Part shown: positions 1-8,051 of the stretch, one piece after another
Layout: the number at the start of each line of letters is the position of its first letter
How positions within the stretch are numbered: the first letter of the stretch is position 1
Assembly: GCA_012838665.1 (NCBI GenBank)
Contig: DUOX01000023.1
Location: 62,001 to 126,000 of the forward strand
DNA: 64,000 nucleotides
Direction of reading: 5' to 3'
DNA from: Clostridiales bacterium
GTDB taxonomy: Bacteria; Bacillota; Clostridia; Oscillospirales; Oscillospiraceae
Program-made: the position numbers and the translations under genes
Notes under the pieces: generated by a model
Database searches by the model: none
The model's input: the letters and a program-made list of their open reading frames with translations, nothing else
What the model was told of the DNA's origin: nothing

Positions 1-42
1 AATATTCTTTATCCGGATGGCGGGTTGACCGCAGTAGGATAA
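1..42 (+). CDS. 3' end of an upstream gene (partial)
   Basis: Frame 1 is open from the left edge and reads NILYPDGGLTAVG before a TAA at 40-42. The DGG-x-x-A-x-G ending is like the C-terminus of many short-chain dehydrogenases, but 13 residues cannot settle the family. A strong terminator follows at 87-130, as expected if a gene ends here. The fragment could also be chance. Confidence 0.25.
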   Translation, partial: NILYPDGGLTAVG

Positions 43-86
43 TATAAATAGTTCCGAAGGCACGGAGGCAAGTGCATATTAATACG

Positions 87-130
87 AATGCCTGCCTCAT
101 AGCTCTATGTATGTGAGGCGGGCATTTTGG
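87..130 (+). terminator. Rho-independent terminator
   Basis: A 13-bp stem (AATGCCTGCCTCA with TGAGGCGGGCATT, one G-U pair) is followed by TTTTGGTTT. It ends transcription of whatever lies left of the window. It also shows that the reading frame open from position 107 is not translated from there, so the first gene starts at 239. Confidence 0.75.
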
Positions 131-238
131 TTTATTGAAAACATATGCATGGCTTGTTTTAGCGGCTGTGGTGATGCCAAGCTGGTTTTACGGAAGTACT
201 TGCCTTTTTTATTATCCTACTGGAAGGGTGTGACACAT

Positions 239-2533
239 ATGTGTGATAAATATAAGTTTGATAATGTTGTCCGCTCGACTGCATGGTCTCCTGGTCCCGG
301 CTGTCATGGTGGCTGTGGTGTGAAGTTATATGTAAAGGACAATAAGGTTGTCCGCGTTGAAGGCGATGAAGAACATCCGTTTAACCACGGAAGAAGTTGC
401 CCGCGAATGATGGCTCTCACACAGTACATGTATCATCCGGAGAGGTTTCTCTATCCCCTCAAGCGCGTGGGAAAAAGAGGAGAGGGGAAGTTCGAAAGAA
501 TCAGTTGGGATGAAGCATTTGACACAATTGAACAGAGATTTAACGAGATTAAAGAAAAATATGGACCTGAGGCGGTAATTTTTGCTCAGGGCACGGGACG
601 TGACATCGGCGGTGCCATATCCTTTTTGTGCTATTCCTTTGGCAGCCCAAACTGGGTTCAACTGGGACTTTCCGGGCAATCCTGCTACACCCCCCGCCTG
701 GGTGCCATGACAATGGTGCAGGGAGCGCCATGTGTAGCTGACTGTGGTCAGTTTTTTGAGAAACGCTACGATGACGAGAGATACCAGCTTCCCAAATATA
801 TAGTAATCTGGGGTCAGGACCCCTCGGCCGGATGCCCGGATGCTTTCATGGGCGCCTGGGTAGTCGACTGCATGAAGCGTGGAACAAAACTGATTTGCAT
901 AGACCCCAGAAATACGTTTTACACCTCCCGGGCAGAGCATTTCCTTCAAATCCGCCCTGGCACTGACGGCGCCCTTGCAATGGGAATGCTGAACCTTATT
1001 ATTGAAAATAAGTGGTACGATGCCGAATTTGTCGAAAAGTGGTGCCATGGATTTGAAGAACTGGCGGAAAGATGCAAGGAATATCCTCTGCAAAAGGTTT
1101 CTCAGATAACAGGTATACCTCAGGAGGATATCTTTGCCGCAACCAAGGCTTATGCCACAAACAACCCGTCGTCAATTCACTGGGGCGTTCCCATTGACAT
1201 GTGTCCCGAAGGTACAACCGTGGCTCAGGCAATTTCCCTTTTATGGTGTCTCACGGGCAATCTAGACGTACCGGGTGGAAACGTAATAGCAAGACCTGCC
1301 TTTTTGATAACAACATACCCCTATGATACCCAGCAGATGAAAGATCTTTACGGCGAGGGTATCATGGATTTCATAAATACTAAGCGGGCGGGAGCCGACC
1401 AATACAAATATTTGGCGAACTTCCGCGGCTGGGCACAGCCGGACCTGATGGTCCAGCAAATGATATACGGTAAACCCTACCCCATAAAGGCCGCCTGGAT
1501 ACAGACTACCAACGTGCTGGGCGGTCAGGCGGCCGACCTGAACAAGCACTATGAAGCCCTTATGAACATGGAGTTTAATGTGGTAGTGGATACGTTTCAC
1601 AATCCCACTACCATGGCCGTGGCGGATATTATCCTTCCGGCGGCGACCTTTGCCGAGAAGGAGAGTTTTCGTACATGGTATACTCCTTTGCAGATTATCA
1701 ATCCTGCTGTACAGGTAGGAGAGTGCAAGTCTGACTGGGAAATCAATCTTGAGCTTGCAAGAAGATTTAACCCGTCCATACGGGAGAAGTATCCCACCTT
1801 CCAGCATCTTGTTAATGAAAGGATAGGAGCTCACGGTTTTACCTATCAGAAGCTGAGGGATGAGCATAACGGCTGGGTTTATCCCACTGAAGGTCCCTCC
1901 GTCCCGTACAAGCGATATGAAACCGGCCTGCTTCGACGGGATGGAAAACCGGGATTTGAAACCCCCACCGGAAAGGTGGAGCTATGGTCCACAAGGCACG
2001 AGGAATTCGATATTGACCCGCTACCTTTTTACAAGGAACCGCCGGAGAGCGAGCTTGCCACTCCGGAGCTTTTCAAAGAGTATCCTCTGGTTATGGTTAC
2101 CGGCAAACGTAGTCCCCTTTATTTCCACGCGGAGCACAGGAACATACCCTGGCTGCGCAGTAAGGACCCGTATCCCAAGGTGGAGGTAAATCCAAAGGTT
2201 CTTAAAGAGCTGGGAATCAGTGACGGTGAGTGGGTGTGGGTTGAAAACCAGCGCGGAAAAGTTCTTCGCAAGGTCAAGGCCAGCATTGCCATGGATGAAA
2301 AGTGCGTAAGCGTTCCTCATGGCTGGTGGCTTCCCGAGGAAAAGGGAACATACCCCGACTTTTTTAAAGCATGGACACACAACTGCAACCTTCTTGTCCC
2401 CGTGGGCAATCAGTCCAGTTCCGGTTACGGCGGTGGAGCGTATAAGACCACACTGTGCAGATTGAGAAAGGTAAGTCCGGACGAGATGCCAATGCTGCCG
2501 CCGGAGGTCCATGATGGCGCAAAGGAGTTTTAA
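239..2533 (+). CDS. Molybdopterin oxidoreductase, acetylene-hydratase-like
   Basis: A 764-residue member of the DMSO reductase (MopB) superfamily. Family features seen: an N-terminal Fe-S segment, YPLKRVG followed by ERISWDEAFD (about residues 72-95), IDPR and RPGTD of the cofactor domains, and a C-terminal MGD-binding barrel. Cys149 in GQSCYTPR aligns with the usual Mo/W ligand position. Whole-length layout, including YPLQKVSQITG and KPYPIKAAW, is closest to my knowledge of acetylene hydratase and relatives, so the reaction may be a hydration or hydroxyl transfer and not a simple redox step. The Fe-S segment is odd: Cys22-x3-Cys26-x27-Cys54 is present but the first cysteine of the usual Cx2Cx3Cx27C is Gly19. 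No Tat signal is visible, so it should be cytoplasmic. Start chosen at ATG 239, 11 nt after GGAAGG, because a terminator lies upstream. It forms an operon with the next three genes. Substrate unknown. Confidence 0.85.
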   Translation: MCDKYKFDNVVRSTAWSPGPGCHGGCGVKLYVKDNKVVRVEGDEEHPFNHGRSCPRMMALTQYMYHPERFLYPLKRVGKRGEGKFERISWDEAFDTIEQRFNEIKEKYGPEAVIFAQGTGRDIGGAISFLCYSFGSPNWVQLGLSGQSCYTPRLGAMTMVQGAPCVADCGQFFEKRYDDERYQLPKYIVIWGQDPSAGCPDAFMGAWVVDCMKRGTKLICIDPRNTFYTSRAEHFLQIRPGTDGALAMGMLNLIIENKWYDAEFVEKWCHGFEELAERCKEYPLQKVSQITGIPQEDIFAATKAYATNNPSSIHWGVPIDMCPEGTTVAQAISLLWCLTGNLDVPGGNVIARPAFLITTYPYDTQQMKDLYGEGIMDFINTKRAGADQYKYLANFRGWAQPDLMVQQMIYGKPYPIKAAWIQTTNVLGGQAADLNKHYEALMNMEFNVVVDTFHNPTTMAVADIILPAATFAEKESFRTWYTPLQIINPAVQVGECKSDWEINLELARRFNPSIREKYPTFQHLVNERIGAHGFTYQKLRDEHNGWVYPTEGPSVPYKRYETGLLRRDGKPGFETPTGKVELWSTRHEEFDIDPLPFYKEPPESELATPELFKEYPLVMVTGKRSPLYFHAEHRNIPWLRSKDPYPKVEVNPKVLKELGISDGEWVWVENQRGKVLRKVKASIAMDEKCVSVPHGWWLPEEKGTYPDFFKAWTHNCNLLVPVGNQSSSGYGGGAYKTTLCRLRKVSPDEMPMLPPEVHDGAKEF

Positions 2534-2534
2534 A

Positions 2535-2870
2535 ATGAAGAAATATGGACTTCTATTTGACTTGGAATACTGTGTAGGTTGCAAAACCTGCTGTGTAGCC
2601 TGTCAACAGGAAAACGGTTTTGATGGGGATTCCTGCGGAATCTTTATAAATGAACATATTTATAAGAAAAACAATGGCCGGGTACAAGTGGATTATCTGC
2701 CTTTTCCGACGCAGCTCTGTAATCTGTGTGAAGAGCGGATATCCAGCGGCTTTGATACGCGCCCGTCGTGTGTCAAGCACTGTCCCTCCGCGTGCATAGA
2801 ATACGGAGATGCCGAGGAACTCTATGAAAAAGCGAAAAAAATGGTCAGACCTGTAATTTATTTAGCTTGA
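2535..2870 (+). CDS. Small dicluster ferredoxin subunit
   Basis: A 111-residue electron-transfer protein of the DmsB/NrfC type but much shorter than the usual ~200 residues. Cysteine groups CVGCKTCCVAC near the N-terminus and CNLCEE...CVKHCPSAC near the C-terminus would bind about two [4Fe-4S] clusters. The ATG follows AAAGGAG at a 7-nt distance and lies 1 nt after the stop of the molybdoenzyme gene. It is most simply the partner of that enzyme, passing electrons to or from it in the cytoplasm. The reduced cluster number is notable, since four clusters are common in this family. Confidence 0.8.
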   Translation: MKKYGLLFDLEYCVGCKTCCVACQQENGFDGDSCGIFINEHIYKKNNGRVQVDYLPFPTQLCNLCEERISSGFDTRPSCVKHCPSACIEYGDAEELYEKAKKMVRPVIYLA

Positions 2871-2877
2871 AAGGAAA

Positions 2878-5409
2878 ATGAAGATGGAAAAAGTGTACAC
2901 AAACTTAACGAACGGCGGCCCGGTGTCCGTCTACGTTAAGGACGGGGTTATTACACGCATCCGTCCCTTGCAAATCCCGGAAACGGATTTTCCGAAGCCC
3001 TGGGTTATAGTGGGTAACGACGGCAAGAAATATTCCCCTCCAAAGGCGTTCCGCCTTGCCCCGCCGGTACATGGCGAACGTAACAAGATTTACTCCAAAA
3101 ACCGCATTCTTTACCCCATGAAGCGCGTGGACTTTGATCCCAACGGCGAGCGCAATCCTCAAAACCGCGGCAAGAGCGAATATGTACGCATTTCCTGGGA
3201 TGAAGCTCTTGATATTGTGGCCGGGGAAATAAAGCGTATTCGCTCCACATATGGAGATCATGCCGTTACCGGCATGACCTCCTCACACCACAACTGGGGC
3301 GTTGTGGGATATAAGATGGGCCCCTTCGGCCGCTTTATGAACATGATTCATTATACCCCTGTTTTTGATAACCCGGACTCGTGGGAAGGTTGGCACTGGG
3401 GCGCAACCCACACCTACGGTTTCCAGTGGAGGCTGGGAATGCCCGAGCAGTTCGATTTGCTTGAGGACGCGCTGCAGAACGTGGAAATGATAGTCTTCTG
3501 GTCAAACGACCCGGATAGCACCCGCGGTACATATTCCGGACAGGAGTCTCATATCTGGCGTGTCTGGCTCAAGGAAAAAGGTGTCAAGTGCGTATTTATC
3601 GACCCATACTACAACTATACTGCGGCTGTTATGGACGGCACTTGGCTTGCCCCCCGTCCCGGATCCGATACGGCCATTGCAATGGCCATTGCCTATGTAT
3701 GGATAACGGAAGGCACATATGATACGGAGTACGTAAGAGATCGCACATACGGCTTTGACGAGTTTAAGGACATGATCCTAGGCAAGGGCGACGACGGCTA
3801 CGCCAAAACCCCAGAATGGGCGGAAGAGCAAAGCGGCATCCCTGCCCGCAAGATTATCTCCCTGGCAAGGGAATGGGCAAAGAAGACGACCTGCCTGTCC
3901 TCCGGCTGCCGTGGCGGACAGGGAAGTGCCTGCCGCACCGAATACGGTACTGAATGGGCCAGAATGATGGTGCTGCTCCAGGCAATGCAGGGCCTTGGAA
4001 AGCCGGGCATTTCCATTTGGGGTACAACAATGGGGGCTCCCTCCAGCTACAAGTGGTTCCCCGGCTATGCCGAGCCCCAGGGCACCATTGCCAAAGCAGA
4101 CATTGCAAAGCATAAGCCAGCCCTTACCAACCCCACCAAGCAGAGACTGTTCCGCCTGAACCTGCCTGACGCCATCCTGGACGGCCAGTTCTCCTTCCGC
4201 GGCGAAGGCTTCTGCGGCAACTCTCTTGAACAGCAGTTCGTCATGCAGCACTATCCCATTGAAGGTCCGGTAAAGATGTTCTACCGCTATGGCGGCTCAT
4301 TTATCGGCACCATGTCCGACACGAACAAGTGGGTTAAAATGTATCAGAGCCCCGAGCTTGAGTTTGTCGTCAATCAGGACTGCTGGTTCGGTGGCGAGGC
4401 CAGATTCGCTGACATAATTCTGCCTGCCTGCACCAACTTTGAACGTGAAGACATCGGCGAGTGGGCCACCTGCGGCGGTTATACCACCAATGCCCATATT
4501 GGCAATAACTGGCGTGTGGTTGTCCGCCAGAAGAAGTGTATAGAGCCCCTTGGCGAATCTAAGTCGGACTATGAAATCTTCCGTCTCCTGGCTCAGAGGC
4601 TCGGTTTTGAAGAGGAGTTTACCGAAGGCAATACGGAGCTTGACTGGGCCCGCAAATTCTTCGAGACCTCCGATATCTGCAAGGACGGAGACGTTACCTG
4701 GGAAGAGTTTAACGAAAGGGGCTATTATCTGATCCCCTGTCCGGAAGACAGAAAGCCCACGCCCAGCCTGCGCTGGTTTGCCGAGGGCCGCGAGTGCGAC
4801 ACTCCCGATACCGGAAACCGCAAGCGTTTGGCCGGTAAGCCAAAGGAACTTGGAACCTATACAGGAAAGATTGAGTTTGCCTCTGTTTCCCTCAGGGAGA
4901 ACCTGCCCGACGATAAGGAAAGGCCCGTAGTCCCGCACTTTATACCCTGGGAAGAGGGTTACAAGAGCAAGCAGTGGGAGAAATACCCCCTACAGATTAT
5001 TTCGCCCCATCCCCGTTTCTCCTTCCACACCCACTATGATAATCATGTGGAGTGGCTCAACGAGATACCCATGCACCGTGTGCTTAAGGACGGATACGCC
5101 TGGTGGCCGGTCCGCATTAATCCTGTAGACGCGGCAAAACGTGGGATTTCCGAGGGTGATATTGTCGAGTTGTATAATGACAGGGGAAGCGTTCTGGCAT
5201 ATGCTCATGTGACATACCGCGTACCCCAGGGCGTAATTCACAGCTATGGCTGCTCCGCTAAATACGATCCTGTCGAACCGGGCAAGCCCGGCTCCACAGA
5301 CAAGGCAGGTTGCGTAAACCTCCTTACCCAAAGTAAACTGTTAAGTAAAAATGCGCCGGGCATGACACCAAATTCCTGTCTGTGCGAAGTCAGAAAATGG
5401 GAGGGATAA
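2878..5409 (+). CDS. athL: Pyrogallol/phloroglucinol transhydroxylase-like large subunit
   Basis: An 843-residue MopB protein that resembles the large subunit of Pelobacter acidigallici pyrogallol:phloroglucinol transhydroxylase along its length. Like that enzyme it lacks the N-terminal Fe-S cysteines and instead begins with TNGGPVSVYVKDG. The active-site stretch SSHHNWG (His137) and DNPDSWEGWHWG (Asp167, Ser168) match the catalytic His144, Asp174 and Mo-ligand Ser175 of TthL, with identical spacing. YPMKRxxFDPNGERNPQ, WAEExSG, FPGYAEP and DIILPACTNFER are also shared. It should move a hydroxyl group between polyhydroxybenzenes in the cytoplasm without net redox change. Resorcinol hydroxylase (RhL) is a close relative and cannot be excluded. 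The start is ATG 2878 or ATG 2884; the latter matches the TthL N-terminus slightly better. The small subunit follows after 4 nt. Confidence 0.85.
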   Translation: MKMEKVYTNLTNGGPVSVYVKDGVITRIRPLQIPETDFPKPWVIVGNDGKKYSPPKAFRLAPPVHGERNKIYSKNRILYPMKRVDFDPNGERNPQNRGKSEYVRISWDEALDIVAGEIKRIRSTYGDHAVTGMTSSHHNWGVVGYKMGPFGRFMNMIHYTPVFDNPDSWEGWHWGATHTYGFQWRLGMPEQFDLLEDALQNVEMIVFWSNDPDSTRGTYSGQESHIWRVWLKEKGVKCVFIDPYYNYTAAVMDGTWLAPRPGSDTAIAMAIAYVWITEGTYDTEYVRDRTYGFDEFKDMILGKGDDGYAKTPEWAEEQSGIPARKIISLAREWAKKTTCLSSGCRGGQGSACRTEYGTEWARMMVLLQAMQGLGKPGISIWGTTMGAPSSYKWFPGYAEPQGTIAKADIAKHKPALTNPTKQRLFRLNLPDAILDGQFSFRGEGFCGNSLEQQFVMQHYPIEGPVKMFYRYGGSFIGTMSDTNKWVKMYQSPELEFVVNQDCWFGGEARFADIILPACTNFEREDIGEWATCGGYTTNAHIGNNWRVVVRQKKCIEPLGESKSDYEIFRLLAQRLGFEEEFTEGNTELDWARKFFETSDICKDGDVTWEEFNERGYYLIPCPEDRKPTPSLRWFAEGRECDTPDTGNRKRLAGKPKELGTYTGKIEFASVSLRENLPDDKERPVVPHFIPWEEGYKSKQWEKYPLQIISPHPRFSFHTHYDNHVEWLNEIPMHRVLKDGYAWWPVRINPVDAAKRGISEGDIVELYNDRGSVLAYAHVTYRVPQGVIHSYGCSAKYDPVEPGKPGSTDKAGCVNLLTQSKLLSKNAPGMTPNSCLCEVRKWEG

Positions 5410-5413
5410 GAAA

Positions 5414-6253
5414 ATGGCAAGGTATTCAATAGCAATAGATGTGTCCCGCTGCAGCGGGTGCGGCTCCTGCTTTCTGGCCTGCAAAGACGAATATATAGGC
5501 AATGATTATCTGCCTTATTCCCTTGCACAGCCTGAACAGGGCCACAAATGGATGGATTTAAAGGAAATAGAACAGGGCGAAAACAGCAAGGTTAAGGTGA
5601 ACTATATACCCTTAATGTGCCAGCACTGCGAGAATCCTCCCTGTGCAAAGAATGCACCGGAGGGCGCGGTCTATACAAGGGAAGACGGAATAGTCCTTTT
5701 CGATCCCGAAAAGTCCAAGGGCTGCAGGGAAATTATGGAAAACTGCTGCTACGGTGTCGTGTTCTGGAACGAGAAGGAGAATATCCCCCAGAAATGCGGT
5801 ATGTGCGCCCACATGCTGGACAATGGGGAAAAGGCTCCTCGCTGTGTGGAAAGCTGCCCCTCGAAAGCTCTGCTATTCGGCGATTTGGATGATCCCAACA
5901 GTGAGATTTCACAATACATAGCACAACGCGGAGACTTTGCCGTCCTGAATCCCGAGTACGGCGCTAATCCTTCTGTTGTCTATAGAGCGCTTCCTTCGCC
6001 CTTTATCACCGGAGAGGTCATACTGTCCGACAAGATGAGCGAGTGTTGCGAGGGAGCAAAGGTTGTCTGTGAATGTTCCTGCGGCAGCAAATTTGAGACT
6101 ACAACGGACTTCATGGGCGACTTCCAGTTCAAACACTTGAAAGAGGGACAGGACTATACCATTACCGTTTCCTATCCCGGATATAAGGATTTCACAACGA
6201 TTGTCACTCTGGATAAGGCCCGCGATTTAGGGCTGATTGTTTTGGCGAAATAG
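5414..6253 (+). CDS. athS: Transhydroxylase-like small subunit with Fe-S clusters
   Basis: 279 residues, near the 275 of Pelobacter TthS. The N-terminal two thirds carry ferredoxin motifs: CSGCGSCFLAC (residues ~13-23), CQHCENPPC, a Cys-rich CREIMENCCYGVVFW stretch, and CGMCAHML followed by CVESCPS. Three [4Fe-4S] clusters are expected by analogy. Sequence blocks GHKWMD, EDGIVLFDPEK and CYGVVFWNE mirror TthS. The last ~70 residues (after ECCEGAKVV) form a transthyretin/SpaA-like beta domain with FMGDFQFKHL, also as in TthS. This domain order is diagnostic for transhydroxylase and resorcinol hydroxylase small subunits. It starts 4 nt after the large subunit, with GGAGGG 8 nt upstream of the ATG, and the operon ends in a strong terminator. 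Confidence 0.85.
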   Translation: MARYSIAIDVSRCSGCGSCFLACKDEYIGNDYLPYSLAQPEQGHKWMDLKEIEQGENSKVKVNYIPLMCQHCENPPCAKNAPEGAVYTREDGIVLFDPEKSKGCREIMENCCYGVVFWNEKENIPQKCGMCAHMLDNGEKAPRCVESCPSKALLFGDLDDPNSEISQYIAQRGDFAVLNPEYGANPSVVYRALPSPFITGEVILSDKMSECCEGAKVVCECSCGSKFETTTDFMGDFQFKHLKEGQDYTITVSYPGYKDFTTIVTLDKARDLGLIVLAK

Positions 6254-6266
6254 CGGATTATAAAGC

Positions 6267-6305
6267 AAGGCCGGCTTTCAATTTGAAAGCCGGCCTTATT
6301 TTTAT
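6267..6305 (+). terminator. Rho-independent terminator of the transhydroxylase operon
   Basis: A near-perfect inverted repeat, AAGGCCGGCTTTCAA against TTGAAAGCCGGCCTT with a single central base, is followed by ATTTTTAT. It closes the operon that begins at 239. Confidence 0.85.
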
Positions 6306-6323
6306 ATGCAATCCATTAACTGG

Positions 6324-6352
6324 TTGAAATTTGTCAAAATATTATATAAGAT
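6324..6352 (+). promoter_or_regulatory. Candidate sigma-A promoter
   Basis: TTGAAA (6324-6329) and TAAGAT (6347-6352) are 17 nt apart, between a terminator and the transporter gene. Hexamer match is moderate. Confidence 0.35.
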
Positions 6353-6408
6353 ACAAGGGTATTCGGAATTAATGAACAAATGAGAAAGTCTGGAGAGAGT
6401 GATTGCCC

Positions 6409-7812
6409 ATGAAGACCTATGTTGGCAGCGGTGCCGTACTGGTTCTGGCATTGTTTGTCATGATTTTTCAGCCTTTTGGGAATGCGCTGAGCCTTCAAAG
6501 CCAGCTTATGCTTGGAGGAATACTTATCACCTTTGGAATCTGGATATTTAAGCCCTTTAACATTCCCTTCTCCGTGGGCGCCATGTTTCTCGGATGCTTC
6601 GGACTTGCCGTTGGGCTTCCTCCGAGCGTGGTATTTTCGGGTTTTACACAGAGCGCTGTCTGGACCCTGATAGCCGCCCTTTTCTTTGGCTTTGCACTTC
6701 AAAAAACCGGACTGGGTTATCGTATTGCTCTGGCCATCCTGCGCCTGTTCAAACCGTCGTACATAAGCCTTGTACTGGCCTGGGCAATCATAGGACTGGC
6801 GCTTTCAGTCCTTACTCCCTCAATAACCGTCCGGGTGGCAATAGTAATCCCAATTGCGGTAAACTGCTGTGAGCTGTGCCACCTTAAGCCGGGCTCCAAA
6901 GGCAACTCTCTGATTATGCTGACGGCATTCGCAATGGCGATGGTGCCCGGGGGTGGGTGGATGAACGGCGCTTTGGCGGGCCCCATTATTCATGGTGCTT
7001 ATGAATCGGTGCCGGAGCTTGCCGGCATGCTTACCTTCGACAGCTGGATGAGTGTTTCCCTTGCGCCGGTGGAGATAGCGACAGCGCTTATGCTTATTGG
7101 CAGCCTAATTCTTTTTAAACCGAAGGAGCCCTTACCTGCCAAGGCGATAAATGCCATAAAAAGCACGCGGCTTGAGCCCATATCAATGAATGAAATTATC
7201 ACCGCGGCCATACTTATTGGTGCGTTTATACTGTTTTTTACCGGCAGCATTCATAACATACCTTCAACGGCGGTGTGCCTTGGAGCAACATTTTTGCTGT
7301 TCGCCTTTGGAATTATAAAGGTTGATGAAATTGGAACGGGTGTCAACTGGGATAATATTATTTTTATAGGTATAGCGCTGGGGCTTGGCACTATATGCTC
7401 CGCCACCGGCATTACGGAATGGATATCAGGTCTCATTGTGCCTGCTTTGACCGGCATCTCGAACAGTCCTTTTCTCTTTGTAGGGGTAATAGCGGTAGTT
7501 TTCTTTGCATGGCGTATGATTGATATAGCAAATTTTATGACCACATTTATACTTATCCCCGCCATGCTGCCGGCCATTAATGCCCGGTACGGCGTTCATC
7601 CCCTGGTTTTCGTTCCCATGCTCTATCTTGCCAGCAATGCTTTTTTCATGAACTATCAAAACTCGTGGGCGCTTATGGGGCAGGCGGTAGCCAGGAAACG
7701 TTCCTGGACCCCGGGGCATCTCGCGGCTTACGGGACAATATACTTTGCAGCCAGCATAATTTCCCTTATGATTATGGTGCCCTTCTGGGTGAAAGTGGGA
7801 ATGTTCGGTTGA
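6409..7812 (+). CDS. DASS/SLC13-family anion:sodium symporter
   Basis: A ~467-residue inner-membrane protein with about 11-13 hydrophobic helices. It has the layout of divalent anion:Na+ symporters (CitT/SdcS/TtdT type): FTQSAVWTLIAALFFGFALQKTGL early, a central SxTxR-like LTPSITVRVAIVIP segment, and a second half with IGIALGLGTICSATGITEWI. Known members carry dicarboxylates, tricarboxylates or aromatic-linked acids. Here the neighbours suggest an organic acid made or used by the transhydroxylase pathway, which is inference. It is a single-gene unit between two terminators. ATG 6409 is given; TTG 6403 is possible, since GGAGAG lies 5 nt before it and 11 nt before the ATG. Confidence 0.85.
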   Translation: MKTYVGSGAVLVLALFVMIFQPFGNALSLQSQLMLGGILITFGIWIFKPFNIPFSVGAMFLGCFGLAVGLPPSVVFSGFTQSAVWTLIAALFFGFALQKTGLGYRIALAILRLFKPSYISLVLAWAIIGLALSVLTPSITVRVAIVIPIAVNCCELCHLKPGSKGNSLIMLTAFAMAMVPGGGWMNGALAGPIIHGAYESVPELAGMLTFDSWMSVSLAPVEIATALMLIGSLILFKPKEPLPAKAINAIKSTRLEPISMNEIITAAILIGAFILFFTGSIHNIPSTAVCLGATFLLFAFGIIKVDEIGTGVNWDNIIFIGIALGLGTICSATGITEWISGLIVPALTGISNSPFLFVGVIAVVFFAWRMIDIANFMTTFILIPAMLPAINARYGVHPLVFVPMLYLASNAFFMNYQNSWALMGQAVARKRSWTPGHLAAYGTIYFAASIISLMIMVPFWVKVGMFG

Positions 7813-7853
7813 TTTTTCGCCATATATGGAATCTGACAGGTTAAAAACGAAGC

Positions 7854-7896
7854 AAACCCCTTAGTATTAACTCAATCCTAAGGGGTTTATATTTTC
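7854..7896 (+). terminator. Rho-independent terminator
   Basis: An 11-bp stem, AAACCCCTTAG with CTAAGGGGTTT, is followed by ATATTTTCT. It lies 42 nt after the transporter stop. The remaining ~150 nt up to 8051 hold no gene that I can see. Confidence 0.75.
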
Positions 7897-8051
7897 TATG
7901 AGCTATTATTGCATAAAGTGCATGAATATGGCCGGTATTCGGTTTGGCTATACGGCCGTGAATAATCTATAATAAAACTCGATGTATTCATGCGGATATT
8001 TAACGGAGAAAAATATTCAGGCTGCAAGGCGGCATATCTGGAGGGATTTGT

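Noticed and set aside
107-238. A longer N-terminus for the first molybdoenzyme, open from ATG 107
   Set aside because: It overlaps a strong terminator (87-130), reads a hydrophobic, family-unlike sequence, and ATG 239 has a ribosome site and the expected N-terminus.
326-1093. A long minus-strand reading frame inside the first molybdoenzyme gene
   Set aside because: It is the shadow of a well-supported gene; the translation has no family pattern and no ribosome site. Many similar antisense frames across the window were dropped for the same reason.
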